Below are positions 31,807 to 41,994 of a stretch of 64,000 nucleotides of DNA, in pieces; within the stretch, counting starts at the first letter, position 1, and every line of letters starts with the position of its first letter. This DNA comes from Isoetes taiwanensis (Eukaryota > Streptophyta > Lycopodiopsida > Isoetales > Isoetaceae). Below the pieces are notes generated by a model. It searched no databases. It had not been told where the DNA came from and worked only from the letters and a program-made list of their open reading frames with translations. The DNA lies in NCBI GenBank assembly GCA_021234155.1, contig JAJEKV010000017.1, positions 1,727,467-1,791,466 on the forward strand, read 5' to 3'. The position numbers and the translations under genes were made by a program.

Positions 31807-33355
31807 TGTGACGTTCCAGCACAGTATACGGTCCAAGGACATATACTGTACTGCATCGTCACGCATGCACGCCATCCCGATTGACGTGTACACCGACGTG
31901 TAGCTAAGCAAGTAGCACCCTAGGGGGCAACTTGCAAGTGTGTGCACATTTATTCATGTGTACACTTTAGCCCACTTAATTAATATAGGCAAGTGGACCA
32001 CACCCATTTATCCCACATGCTCAAGGGTTGATAGAAACCCTAGCCCTAACTTATAGTCTATATAAGGCATCTGAAACCCTAACTTTCCATTTTCGTCCAC
32101 AGCCTTCTAGAGCTCCGTTTTGCTTGCTCCAAGAGCCAATCTCGACTCCAAAAGTCTGTCTGAGCAGCCTAGCTCATCAGCTTCCTTTTCTAGCTTCATC
32201 TTCAAGCAGTTCTGCAGCATGGACGCATTCAGAGCAGAAAGAGCAAGCCAGAGATCAGGTATTTTGCCAATTCAATAGTCTAATCCGCCTCCCAGGCATA
32301 GTGTAAGTAGGTTTAGCCTATTGAATTACCCATAGCAGCCATCTAGATCTCTAGATATCGAGCCATAACTAAAGAACCTAACTCTGTGATTTAGATTAAA
32401 TCTTATTCTTTAGTTCTTCTATGATATGTATGTGATGATGATCTCTGTGGAATCACTGTATTGGGAAGGGGGGTAGAGGCCTTAAAAGCCTAGCAGTTTG
32501 ATGCTCCTAGCTAGCCCTCTTTAATGCACTATTAAATTCGGCCTGTGTACAAGAGCCACACCTGGTTGTGGGTGGAGGGGCCAGACTAGCTTACAAGGAG
32601 GTTCATGTCCCGACTCATGATCACGTCCCTCTGGTAGTAAAGCCTATCGAGGATTATAGTGTACTAGACCTAATGCTCTGCCACCGCGTGCGGGCTTTGC
32701 ATGGGTTCGACACTCTTGGGGTGGTGTACACCTTCCATGGAGTTCGGGCTTGAGTACATGCAAAGGGCCCTCTAGTGACCTTGAGTCAAAGATGCCAACC
32801 TCCTCGGTGGGAGCAATCCCACCGCCCCATCGGAATCGGGAGATGCAACCCAAGAGTAGCCCCTTTGGCTACGCATCCGGCGGACTACAGTCAGGTCCCA
32901 AGACCTTTGAACCTACTCTGCAAAGTGTGCACAGGAGGGGCGGATGGAGTGGACTACCCTAAGCCATGCTCTTATGCCAGCCAAATCCATTTGCCATGAA
33001 TTCTCGGCCCCACGACGTCCGAGGCCCAAGCCGTCGATCCATGCCCTTGAGTCTGAGCCTTGGGTAGGATCTCCATATGTGATGTACTGGTCTTTGTCTA
33101 TGCAGATATGTGGTGAGCCATCCTTCGTGATGGTTATGTGATGTTGATGTATTGGTACTTACACGTATGTTTACGCTTCCGCAGCTAGGTAGGCCCTGAG
33201 GGAGACAGGGTAAAATGACCCCTTCATTCTTCCCACTGGAACTCGTCAAGGTTGCAGTGACACGTGGAGGGCCTTGTATCAGCATGGAGCTGGTATGGGG
33301 GATGAAATCCTGTTTGTATACGTGAGTGCACCGTATAAGAGTAGGGGACGTCACA
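31807..33355 (+). repeat. 3' LTR (1,549 bp, uninterrupted)
   Basis: Starts TGTGACGTTCC, ends GGGGACGTCACA, TATA box tatataagg near 32,059. It preserves the empty Helitron target site at 32,053/32,054. Confidence 0.96.
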
Positions 33356-33360
33356 TCCAA
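33356..33360. repeat. Target-site duplication TCCAA (right)
   Basis: Same five bases as at 15,952-15,956. Confidence 0.9.
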
Positions 33361-34239
33361 CCACCAAAAAATGAGGCCTTACCACTTGGCACAAGGGCTA
33401 ATCACTCAATCAATATGAGAACCTTCTACACAAATGCCCACAACTTCATGAACGAGCCCATATGATTGAATGCAAATGGAATATGTAACATTAATATTAA
33501 TGAATAGAGATGACTTAGCAGAGATTCAAAAAGCAAAGGCAATTACAGGTAGAAGTTATTCAAGTGGGAAATATAAAAATTTAACCCTACGAAAACACAA
33601 GAAAATAAAAATCATATTCAGCAATAATACAACTCCGTTACAAACAGAAAGGCAAATGGAACAAGACCTAAAGGCATGTACTATATGAGGCAATCTTGCT
33701 CATTCTTGTCATCGCTACATACAAGAACATGTGAATCAAGATACTGGAAGTGGAAAGCAATCAGAGAAAGAGATACTAAGAGGTATTAGAGATAATGAAA
33801 CATGCTCAAGACCTTCACGCCTAGCACAAGGGCCAACAATACCTGGCACAAATTCAAACACACACTCTACACCAAAGTATCCGAGTATCATAACCAATCA
33901 CCTGAAAAAAGGTGTCCATGCTTATTTGGCCTTGTCGAGTTCACACTCATCTTATGAAGAAAGCAATGCCCATGAACATGGAAGAAAGAAAACATTAGCT
34001 CCCAAAAAATCCATAAAGGCACAATTCTCTCTCGCTAATCTAAATGAGAAAAGAGAAAAGTATAAAGAAGGCAATTTAGTAGACATTCTATTGAGCAACG
34101 ATGCAAACATAATCATGCAAGCATCACATAACCCTTTCCAAAGAAGGCATACCAAATGGCATGAGGGCCTACCATCTGACATGAGGCCAACCACCTAGCA
34201 CGAGGGCCGATCACATGGCACCTGAGCCAATGGAAATCA
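33361..34239 (+). other. Unassigned sequence with an ORF of 155 codons
   Basis: A frame at 33,731-34,198 is open but Lys/Asn/Ser-rich and resembles nothing I know. The phrase 'cac(t/c)tggcacaaggg/gagg' recurs at 33,378, 33,820 and 34,165, suggesting old tandem structure. Confidence 0.3.
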
Positions 34240-34508
34240 AACTAAGGAACATAAATAAGGAAACTGCTGAGCATGAAAATGCCATAATAACCATTCAAAC
34301 CATAGTAACAAATGTATAAAGAAATAATCAACAAGATCAAACAATAAATGATGAGTTTTGACTAGCAGAAAGGCACAAGCACAAATCAACAATAGAAACA
34401 CCATAAGAAAACACAAGGATCAACAACGTAAATTGAAAAAGACAGTTCAAACTAGAATGATCAACTCATGCTTCCAAACCCAGAGCATTGGATAAAAGGA
34501 ATGTTGAC

Positions 34509-34570
<62 letters not shown>

Positions 34571-34625
34571 ATGAGTTAATTGTATTATCTTCTTGAAATT
34601 GTCGAAAGGGTCTGTGCTAACATAT
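34240..34625 (+). repeat. Dispersed repeat, copy 2, with (GATA)n block
   Basis: Matches copy 1 from ggaacataaataagg to gagcattggataaaagg and, beyond the microsatellite, through gagttaattgtattatcttc. The tetranucleotide block here is (gata)n at about 34,508-34,570 in place of (gatg)n. Confidence 0.88.
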
Positions 34626-35600
34626 GATTTCATATTGGTTAACTTGTGGTATTAGTGCAGGTTTCCCAATGACAGAAACTGAGAGGTGTTGTTGGTTTTT
34701 TAGGTTTAAAAAACTGTGGGCCGCTGGATTTGTTTTTTTTTACAATGGTCTTCACTTCATGGCTCGATTTGAACCTAACCGAAATAGCAACACTGCTACA
34801 GTGGACCAGAATGAATGGCTACGCCTGGCATGAATTTCCCGAATTTGTTGGAGGCAGGTTCTTGCATGGGATTAGGATAAGTCATGTTTGTCTTTTTATG
34901 GTTGACACTTGTACGGCCAATAGTTTATTAAAATTGTCAATGGTTATCAGATGTGTGGCTGGGTTTTTTTTTTATTATTTCTTAAAAAAGCGAGTAGGAT
35001 GGGTAGCGAGTTTCTTTTTCCTACGGTTTCTTTTTTCGAACTTTTAGGGTTTATATTTTCGTGGCAGTCTTTGTCCGGCACGGCGGTAGCGACGTCTGTG
35101 TGGCCATGGCGGCAGCACTGCACAAATGCGGCGTAGCTTCTTCTTTAAGAGGATTTGTGTTCTAAAGGTAGATTTGTGTTCTTAAGGATTTGGTGAAATC
35201 CAGAGTAGGCTTTTCCTTCTGTTGCATTCAGTGATTTTATTAATGATGGAGGCATGGTTTTTTATAGAAGGTAATGTTTAGAGTAGAAGATTTGATCTAT
35301 AATTTATGTGCTTAATGTCTATTATTTAGAGGTTTAGTTGCAGGTGGAGTGACCTTCCAAGTAGGTAATTGATGTTGCAAAATATTAAAGAAAGCTTGGA
35401 ACAGTTATTTTTAAGCTATGGAGCATGGACATGCCTGAAGGATTGATTGAGTAGAACTTGTGCATATGGATCCTAAATGGTCTTCTAGATGGCTTGGGTT
35501 TTGCATGGTGCCACTTATGTTGATGTGTGAACGCTTAATTCTGAGAGGAGGTTCTGGTTGAACTGGTGGGTTCAAATCCCATGCTTCATTTATTTCGGTG
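34626..35600. other. Possible upstream region of the cysteine-rich gene, no firm gene
   Basis: It contains a tttagggttt phrase near 35,043 and a 19-codon ORF starting MAAALHKCGV (35,106-35,165), possibly a first-exon scrap or upstream ORF. A tRNA T-arm-like string gggttcaaatccc sits near 35,568. Confidence 0.3.
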
Positions 35601-35760
35601 GGTTCATTTATTTTCCAGAAGGACCGTGGAAGGAAAGAGAAAAGGAAGGAAGAGAAAATTCTTGGAAGGAACAAAAGTCTTCGGTAAGGCGCTTCGAGAG
35701 TTCTAATTGCATTAGATAAAGCCAGCAATTCCAAGCCATGGCGCCAAGCAATTCCAAGCC

Positions 35761-37497
35761 ATGGCATCTTATTACCCATCCTATTACCCTCCGCCCAGCT
35801 ATCCCAGCTATCCTCCGCCCAGCTATCCCAGCTATTGCCCAAATACCCAAATACCCAGCTATTACCCAAATACCCAAATACCCAAATATCCCAGCTATCC
35901 TCCGCCCAAATACCCGCCTGCAGGAGGATATTACCAACAGCCCCCTGTGGTTATGGCTCCCCCTCAATATAACTTAAGTGTATTATCGCTTAAGTGTGTA
36001 TTATCGCTTCTTAACCGTTAGATTAAGTGTTTTTAAAAAAAAATTCAATGGTGCACAAGTCAAGATGCTCTCTCCCCGCAATCCCCGTAAGCGTCCATTC
36101 TCAGTCTTTTACAGTCAAACTTGGGGTGTTTGACCCGCACATAAAATACACACAATATACATCGCACTATGTCAGATATGGCAAGAAATACAAATTCGTG
36201 TATTATACATGTTAAAGAGGACCTGGGGAATCGAACCCCAGTTAAACCTGAACCTGAACTCAAATACCTGTATGTGTCAAAGCAAAAGAGAACCAAATGA
36301 ATATAAGGAAAACCAGAAACTAGGAGTCTGAGGAATTGAACCTCGCTTATTAGCCATTATTTCAACCAGCATAAAGAGGCTTCACAGAGGGAGCCTCGTT
36401 ATGCAAGGGGCCAAAGCCCTCTAAAGCCGAAAGGTAGCGTCAAGAAGAAGATACATTTGAATAAAATGAAAAAAGATGTCAATATCATTCATTTACCACA
36501 GCTGTCAAGAAAGAAGAACAGAAAAGTTAACATAAAACTGCAAGTCAAGCGGGCTGCAGGGGATCATAAAATGATCTTGGCACATCTTGGCCAGAAAGAC
36601 CCAGCGTGACAGAAACATCAAGCCAATCCAGATTCATATTCAAATCCACAAGTGGAACAGACTGGGTTGCCTGGCCTGGGCCAGATGGGAAGGAAGCATC
36701 AGCCTGGCTTCTAGCAAGCCGACCACTTCTGGCTGCTCGACGCAGGGACATGGCAACAAGAACAAGGGACCAAGACAAAGAAAAAACAAGAATGGGGATG
36801 GCGCAGGCGCTTACCTTCAAGGGCCGATGAAGATATGTGAGCAAGATCATCGGCTCCATGCCTATCCTCTGCGCCAAATTTAGAATCGCCCAGCTGCGCT
36901 CTCCTCCAGCAAAATAGGAAGGCAAGAAAGGAACCATCGAAATAAAACTAAACCCTAAAATACCCTTTCTCGGCCAAACTCAGGTATTTTATCAGTATTT
37001 ATACGGTTTTAATACAAATACATTCCAAAAACCTTTATAAATCTTATGTAAGAAACATACGACATTTCAACCAGCAGACATTATAACCAAAACCAATCCC
37101 ATGCCTCTGACGGATGCCTTCCCTGCTGCTGGTGAGTTTTCTGCCCCATTTTTCCTTATTTTCTTCTACCATAGTAGTTGTAGCATTCTCGCTCTTCTCT
37201 TTTTATAGCATAGACGCCTTCCATCTAGACTTTTAAATAACCATAGAAATGATGTGCTTTATTTATCATAACCAGATCATAATTCAAGCATCTTTTTCTA
37301 ATTTACTAGATTTACATTTTTCTTTACGAGTATTTTCCCGCATCTATTATAATTAATTTTTATGAACTTTAAATAAAAATTCTTGGGAATTTTTATGCTT
37401 ATTTGCTTCTTCGTTTCTTTGTTTTTTCAGTTTGAGCGCCCGTTGTTGCGTCTTTGAAGGCCCTATCATCGTTTGTTGCAACTATTGTTGCCTTTGA
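35761..37497 (+). pseudogene. Cysteine-rich small protein gene, copy A, disrupted by insertion
   Basis: Exon 1 starts at ATG 35,761 and encodes repeated Tyr/Pro/Ser units (YPSYPPPSYPSY), then PVVMAPPQYN at 35,973. A 1.1-kb insertion follows. The exon resumes at 37,088 (QNQSHASDGCLPCC) up to a donor ctg|gtgagt at 37,131/37,132. Exon 2 starts after ttttttcag at 37,431 and encodes CLSARCCVFEGPIIVCCN before a TGA at 37,495-37,497. Without the insertion the frame would be open for 107 residues. A Pro/Tyr-rich N-terminus with a Cys-rich C-terminus resembles the plant CYSTM-type membrane-associated stress proteins, but the spacing of cysteines differs, so that family is tentative. The 5' leader matches copy B. 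Confidence 0.7.
35974..37087. mobile_element. 1.1-kb insertion in exon 1 of copy A
   Basis: The six bases tataac occur at both junctions (35,968-35,973 and 37,082-37,087), a probable target duplication. The same exon in copy B is continuous at this point. No terminal inverted repeat is obvious. The insert contains two tRNA T-arm-like strings on the minus strand (ggttcgattcc near 36,235 and ggttcaattcc near 36,340). It also has a minus-strand frame from 36,937 with a good splice donor (gaag|gtaagc near 36,815), which may be a captured exon of an unknown gene. Confidence 0.65.
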
Positions 37498-38339
37498 TGG
37501 CCCTATGCGTCCTTCTCTTGGATTTTTCTAGTTATCTCCCTTGTAATATGCCCCTCCATTCTTTCTCATTATTTTGTGTAGTGTATGGAATATATTATTG
37601 TATTCACATTTTGTGGTATGAGTATTGTTCCATTATATGTTTGCAATTAGTCAAGACAAGAATGCTTTGTCTTGATGAAATAAAGTGGCACAAGTCTCTT
37701 TTTCCAAGCTTGCAAAACAAGCAAATCATTAAAATGTTGCTCCACGAGAATGTCTCCTACACATTATGAATGGTGCTTTTAGAAAAAACATAGAAGTTGC
37801 ACATGTCTTCACTTTTTCCACGTCTTTGGAAGATGTCTTTACGCGGTAGATTGTCCTTTCTGGTAGAGGAATACGTTGGAACATATTATATCGTTTGTTC
37901 TTGAATAGTAGTTTGGAATGAATTCGATTGAACTTTAATTGTAATTTGCAAATTCAATACTCTAATACCGAGTTATGACTTTATCTATTGAAATATTCAA
38001 GAAGTATTGCTAGAGGGCAATCAATCATCCTTTGAACCTTGGTGACGGTGAACGTCAAATTAATAAAGTTTTGATTTTGTTTGCATCTTTATGGGTTTTT
38101 ATTCTATGTTCATTCAAGGCCATCCGCGGGTGGCATATTCTTGGTATTGTGCCAGATCGAGGGCCATTAATATTTTAATGAAAAATTAAGAAGCCACTGC
38201 CTATGGTCTGGATCGAACATATATAGTATTGAAATTATACTGCAAAAACGAATAAGGGCAAAAAAAACCCACTGATAGCATTAATCACCATGAACTGCTG
38301 CCGAAATGAACTGCCAGAATGAGAAGAGAGAGACAAGGT
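37132..38339 (+). repeat. Duplicated block A (intron, exon 2 and 3' flank of copy A)
   Basis: Matches 57,475-58,739 closely through the intron, exon 2 and about 0.8 kb downstream, ending at gagaagagagagacaagg in both. Confidence 0.9.
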
Positions 38340-38589
38340 CGTTTCACATAGAGGAAACTAACAAGGCAAGAAAAAAGGCAAGAAAACCCCTGGAATAAAA
38401 CCTACCAACTCTACCTCGGATGCAAACCCTATTTTGGATGCAACCGGATAAGCCCAAACACAACAGACCATGGTTAGCAGATAACGCGTTAGTACTCTTT
38501 AGACTAACACAAAGTAATGCTATTAACTTATAACACGTGACTAACGTAGTTAGTTTGGCCCAGATTTCACATATATCAGCCCCTAAACT

Positions 38590-39600
38590 TTGGAGATTTG
38601 AAGGGGAAACATTTGAAAGCTGAATATACAGATGTGCAAACAAGACTTAAGCCCATGATGGATACTTGGAAGAGGTATGGTGTATCTATTTGCTCGAATG
38701 TTTGGTCTGATGTTAGGAAAAGGTCTATTATTAATTTTGTTGCATCAAACTGTTATGGTTCTATATTCTTAAAATCCATGGATGCTAATGGTAAGAAAAA
38801 AGATGCTTGTTTTTTGTATGCTGAGTTGAAAAAGGTTGTTGACGAAGTTGGTGTTGAGAATGGCTCCATTTGTGTTAAAGCTGGTGAAATGTTGGAGGAG
38901 GAGTTCCCCTCCATATTTTATACAAGGTCATTGCTTAGATCTCTTATTTGAGGACATTGAAAGATTAGATTGGGTTCTTCCATCAGTACAGGGAGCAGAG
39001 AAGATAGTGACCTTTATCAAGAAAAAAGAGTCAGGGGTATCGTTATGGAATAAATTCTGCAAGAGGTCTTTACTTAAACCAGCTACAACTAGGTTTGTAT
39101 ATATAGTCATAGTATTGGAATAATTGGTAAGCAAGGATGTTGAGAAGGCATTGGTAAAGATGATCATGAGCGATGAATGGAGTAATTGGAAGCACTCAAG
39201 TTGGTCAGGAAGTGTACGCTTTGATTAGAAGCGTTGAATTTTTCAAGCAGGCTAAGAAGATAGTTTATATCCTCACTCCTATACTAAAAAAAGTCTTGAG
39301 GTTGGCTGATAGGGAAGGTTCTACTATGGGGTTAATTTATGAGTGCATGGATCATTTGGTTGAGGTCCTTAATGAGATGAAAAGTAAAGTGCAACCTTCA
39401 AAAATTCAAGCAATCATAGATTGTATGATGGAAGAGCATGATGGATTGGTTCCGAGATGGACAATGCCGCATTCTCCATTGCATGGAGTAGGATACTTAG
39501 TCAACCCTTTATTTTGAGAGGGAGTTCATGCAGATGTTCTATATGATGATGGGTTGATGAAAATTTTTTGGAATTTTATTCCAAGGTACACATTTCTTGT
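38590..39600 (+). pseudogene. hAT-type transposase fragment (DUF659 region)
   Basis: Frames at 38,598-38,951, 38,940-39,110 and 39,173-39,517 give WKRYGVSICSNVWSDVRKRS, INFVASNCYGSIFLKSMDA, KKDACFLYAELKKVVDEVG, LDLLFEDIERLDWVLPSV and VLRLADREGSTMGLIYECMD in order. This is the DUF659 and following region of plant hAT-family transposases that move DNA by cut and paste. The catalytic-core segment between 'VDEVG' and 'VKAGEML' is shortened and frameshifts interrupt the rest. No terminal repeats were found. Confidence 0.85.
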
Positions 39601-39768
39601 TTCTATTGTTTGTCATTTTTCTATATCAAGCCCTAACTAGTTGTGTAACAATATCAATTTTCATTAGGTACACAAGAGGTGATGTTACACTCCAAACCAA
39701 ATTGGTGACATAACTAACGGAGTTTAGAAATCCCTTGGGCAGCGGGATGCACTATAACTTGCCCGCTG

Positions 39769-40218
39769 CTAAGATGAGGTCCGAGATGCTAACACCCTTG
39801 CAAGTACAAGAACATCCTCCAAACATATCCAAAACGTCCTATCATACTCAACGACGAAATATGAGGCTTTCTCAACCTTTCCAACTAAATTTGCGCCAAC
39901 GTCTGCTGCTTCTGTATAGACCCCTCCACCAACACGACCGAATAAAGCCACACACAAACCACTTAGGGCATAACTAGCTATGACCTCATAAACACTAGCC
40001 CAATCCCGTCCAAAATATAACTTGAACAAAATAATGGTTACGAAGAGCACCAAAATGCAATCAAAGAGCTTGTAGATTGAATTAAGCAAAGAGCAGGAAG
40101 CAATTTCCATGGCAGAATGAAGACCGTCATTGGTAGAATGGCAGTAGCTTAGTTCCATGGCTTTTCGGTGGCCGAAGGAATTACCTCGGTTTTCTATTTT
40201 TCCTACCCAGCGATTCAT
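39769..40218 (-). pseudogene. Vacuolar H+-pyrophosphatase fragment
   Basis: The minus-strand frame contains [20 protein letters not shown] and then [20 protein letters not shown] followed by LVGKVEKA. This matches the strongly conserved segment of type I membrane H+-pyrophosphatases (tonoplast proton pumps driven by pyrophosphate hydrolysis), where '[24 protein letters not shown]' precedes the catalytic aspartates. The downstream substrate-binding part is absent or scrambled, and only about 60 residues are recognisable in a protein of roughly 760. A short A-run follows at 40,325. It is a gene fragment next to a broken hAT transposase. Confidence 0.8.
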
Positions 40219-40334
40219 AAATTAGAAAATCTAACAGTTGAGATGGAAAAAAATTGACGTGGCATGACACGTGGCATAGCTAGAATCGCAGCAAATCGGT
40301 CACCTCGGGTTAGGCAACCCTGCTAAAAAAAAAA

Positions 40335-40700
40335 AAACCATAATCATAAATGACTCAAAAGGATCCTTTGCTATACAAAACCAAATCAAAGGAGAAAATG
40401 CAAGAGTATAAAAACAGTGATGAGCATAATGCAGGCACTTACTAATTACGAAAGGAAAGTAGCTTCGAACCATAGTAACAAATGTATAAATAAATAATCA
40501 ACAAGATCAAACAATAACTGATGAGTTCTGACTACCAGAAAGGCACAAGCACAAATCAACAATAGAAACACCATAAGAAAACACAAAGGAACAACATCGC
40601 AAATTGAAAAAGACAGTTCGAACTAGAATGATCAACTCATGCTTCCAAACCCAGAGCATTGGATAAAAGGGACGTTGGATGGATGGATAAATCAAAGGGA
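40335..40700 (+). repeat. Dispersed repeat, copy 3
   Basis: Matches copies 1 and 2 (taatcataaatgactcaaaagg through gagcattggataaaaggg). It ends with a shortened gatggatgga microsatellite at about 40,675-40,690. Confidence 0.88.
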
Positions 40701-41980
40701 TGTAGGTAGAAGTTCAGAGATCTTTTCAAAGAAACAGTTATCTGCACTATTACAACAGGTAGTCTTTTAAGCACTAATGGCGATACCCTATACTTATATT
40801 TCTAGCACCTAGATTGCCTTGAGATTAACATAAATCCATGAAAAACATAAAACCATGAACGCTACGTAAAGCTATGCTGCCATATGATTTTGTTTACAGT
40901 TTTTATGGAAAGGTGTGCTATACTTTTGTAAAGGTTCTGACAGAATCTAGCTCGTAGTACATATTCCTTTTTTGTCAACAATTCAAGCCTTGTTTGAAAA
41001 AGAATTCTAGTGAGAATATAATTACTGCCTTCAATCTTTCTTGCAGATGATCAATTGTGTATGTTCTTAGTCTTCAAGACCCTATGGGTCTTCCGTAGAC
41101 GTTAATAAATCTTTCTTTCTTGGCCTTATAATCATTGTCTTCTAAATGTGTTAGGAACTTGAGGCTTCCTTTCACTATGCTGGCACTGATAAAGATAGAA
41201 TTAGTAAGGGATGGGTTCATAATCTTTTTCTTCTACTTTACTGACGCAAATGTTGAAAGAGTGAACCACCATATGAACGTTCTACCTGTTGCTTGCTTAA
41301 TTACCAAATAACTAATTTTATATGGAAACAGAAGTGCACAGACTAGTTCCAGACTACTGTTTAGGACATCATAAAGAACAAGATTTAACCAACCCTAATA
41401 ACCTATTGAGAGAATGTTTTTAGAGTATTGGAATATAAGAGATGCCTGTTAAATATTTCTTAGTTGCTGAAATGGGCATATCTCAAAATAGACCTGTAGC
41501 AAGGCACTTGGAGAGTGGAGCTCCTTAACATCGTAAGCATGCTGGAGTTCCAGATGTAGGGATTGGTATCTTGTTTGTGGCTAACATAATTAGAGACCCT
41601 CTTTTACTGCATGTTTTTAGCACTATTTTGAGACATATGGTTATGAGTCACTGCCTCACTCTTTGCAAAAATTCTTTTGCAAGTCTTTGGGTTATAATAT
41701 TGAACTACTAGGCAGATCATTCAATCAAAGGATGAGAAGCATTTGTTGTTCTCAGTTGCCACAAGGTCTATTGTAGCCATTCTTGTAAGTAACCATTTGT
41801 TTCTTTGGCGAAAAATTCACGTTGAATTATCATGACCAACAGATTGAGTCCATTCTGACAAAGCTATAATTTTGCACCATCTCTAGTACCAATACCCCAT
41901 CTTTTTCTACTAAATAACTAAAAATGTTATTTTATTTATATATAGTAGAGACCGTTTGCATATTGTTTCTTCATAGCAAT
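40701..41980. other. Probable upstream part of the RGS1-like pseudogene
   Basis: No exon is recognisable with confidence. Given the RGS exons that follow, the seven-helix membrane region would be expected here, but I could not place it. Confidence 0.3.
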
Positions 41981-41994
41981 ATTTGTTATGCTTA

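Larger units (their letters stand above)
15957..33355 (+). mobile_element. Ty3/gypsy chromovirus-type LTR retrotransposon with extra ORFs
   Basis: The element has LTRs starting TGTGACG and ending in CACA (CGTCACA in the 3' LTR), a 5-bp target duplication (TCCAA), a primer-binding site matching initiator tRNA-Met, and gag, protease, reverse transcriptase, RNase H, integrase and chromodomain segments in Ty3/gypsy order. It also has a purine-rich tract before the 3' LTR. Two additional ORFs lie between the primer site and gag (22,476-23,703 and 24,432-25,968), which is unusual for a chromovirus. The 5' LTR is interrupted by a Helitron. Coding regions contain in-frame stops and frameshifts, so this copy is not expected to be autonomous. 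Without the Helitron the element would be about 13.1 kb. Confidence 0.95.

Noticed and set aside
36200-36360. tRNA genes on the minus strand
   Set aside because: Only T-arm-like strings are present. The matching 5' acceptor strands and an anticodon arm are not found at tRNA distance.
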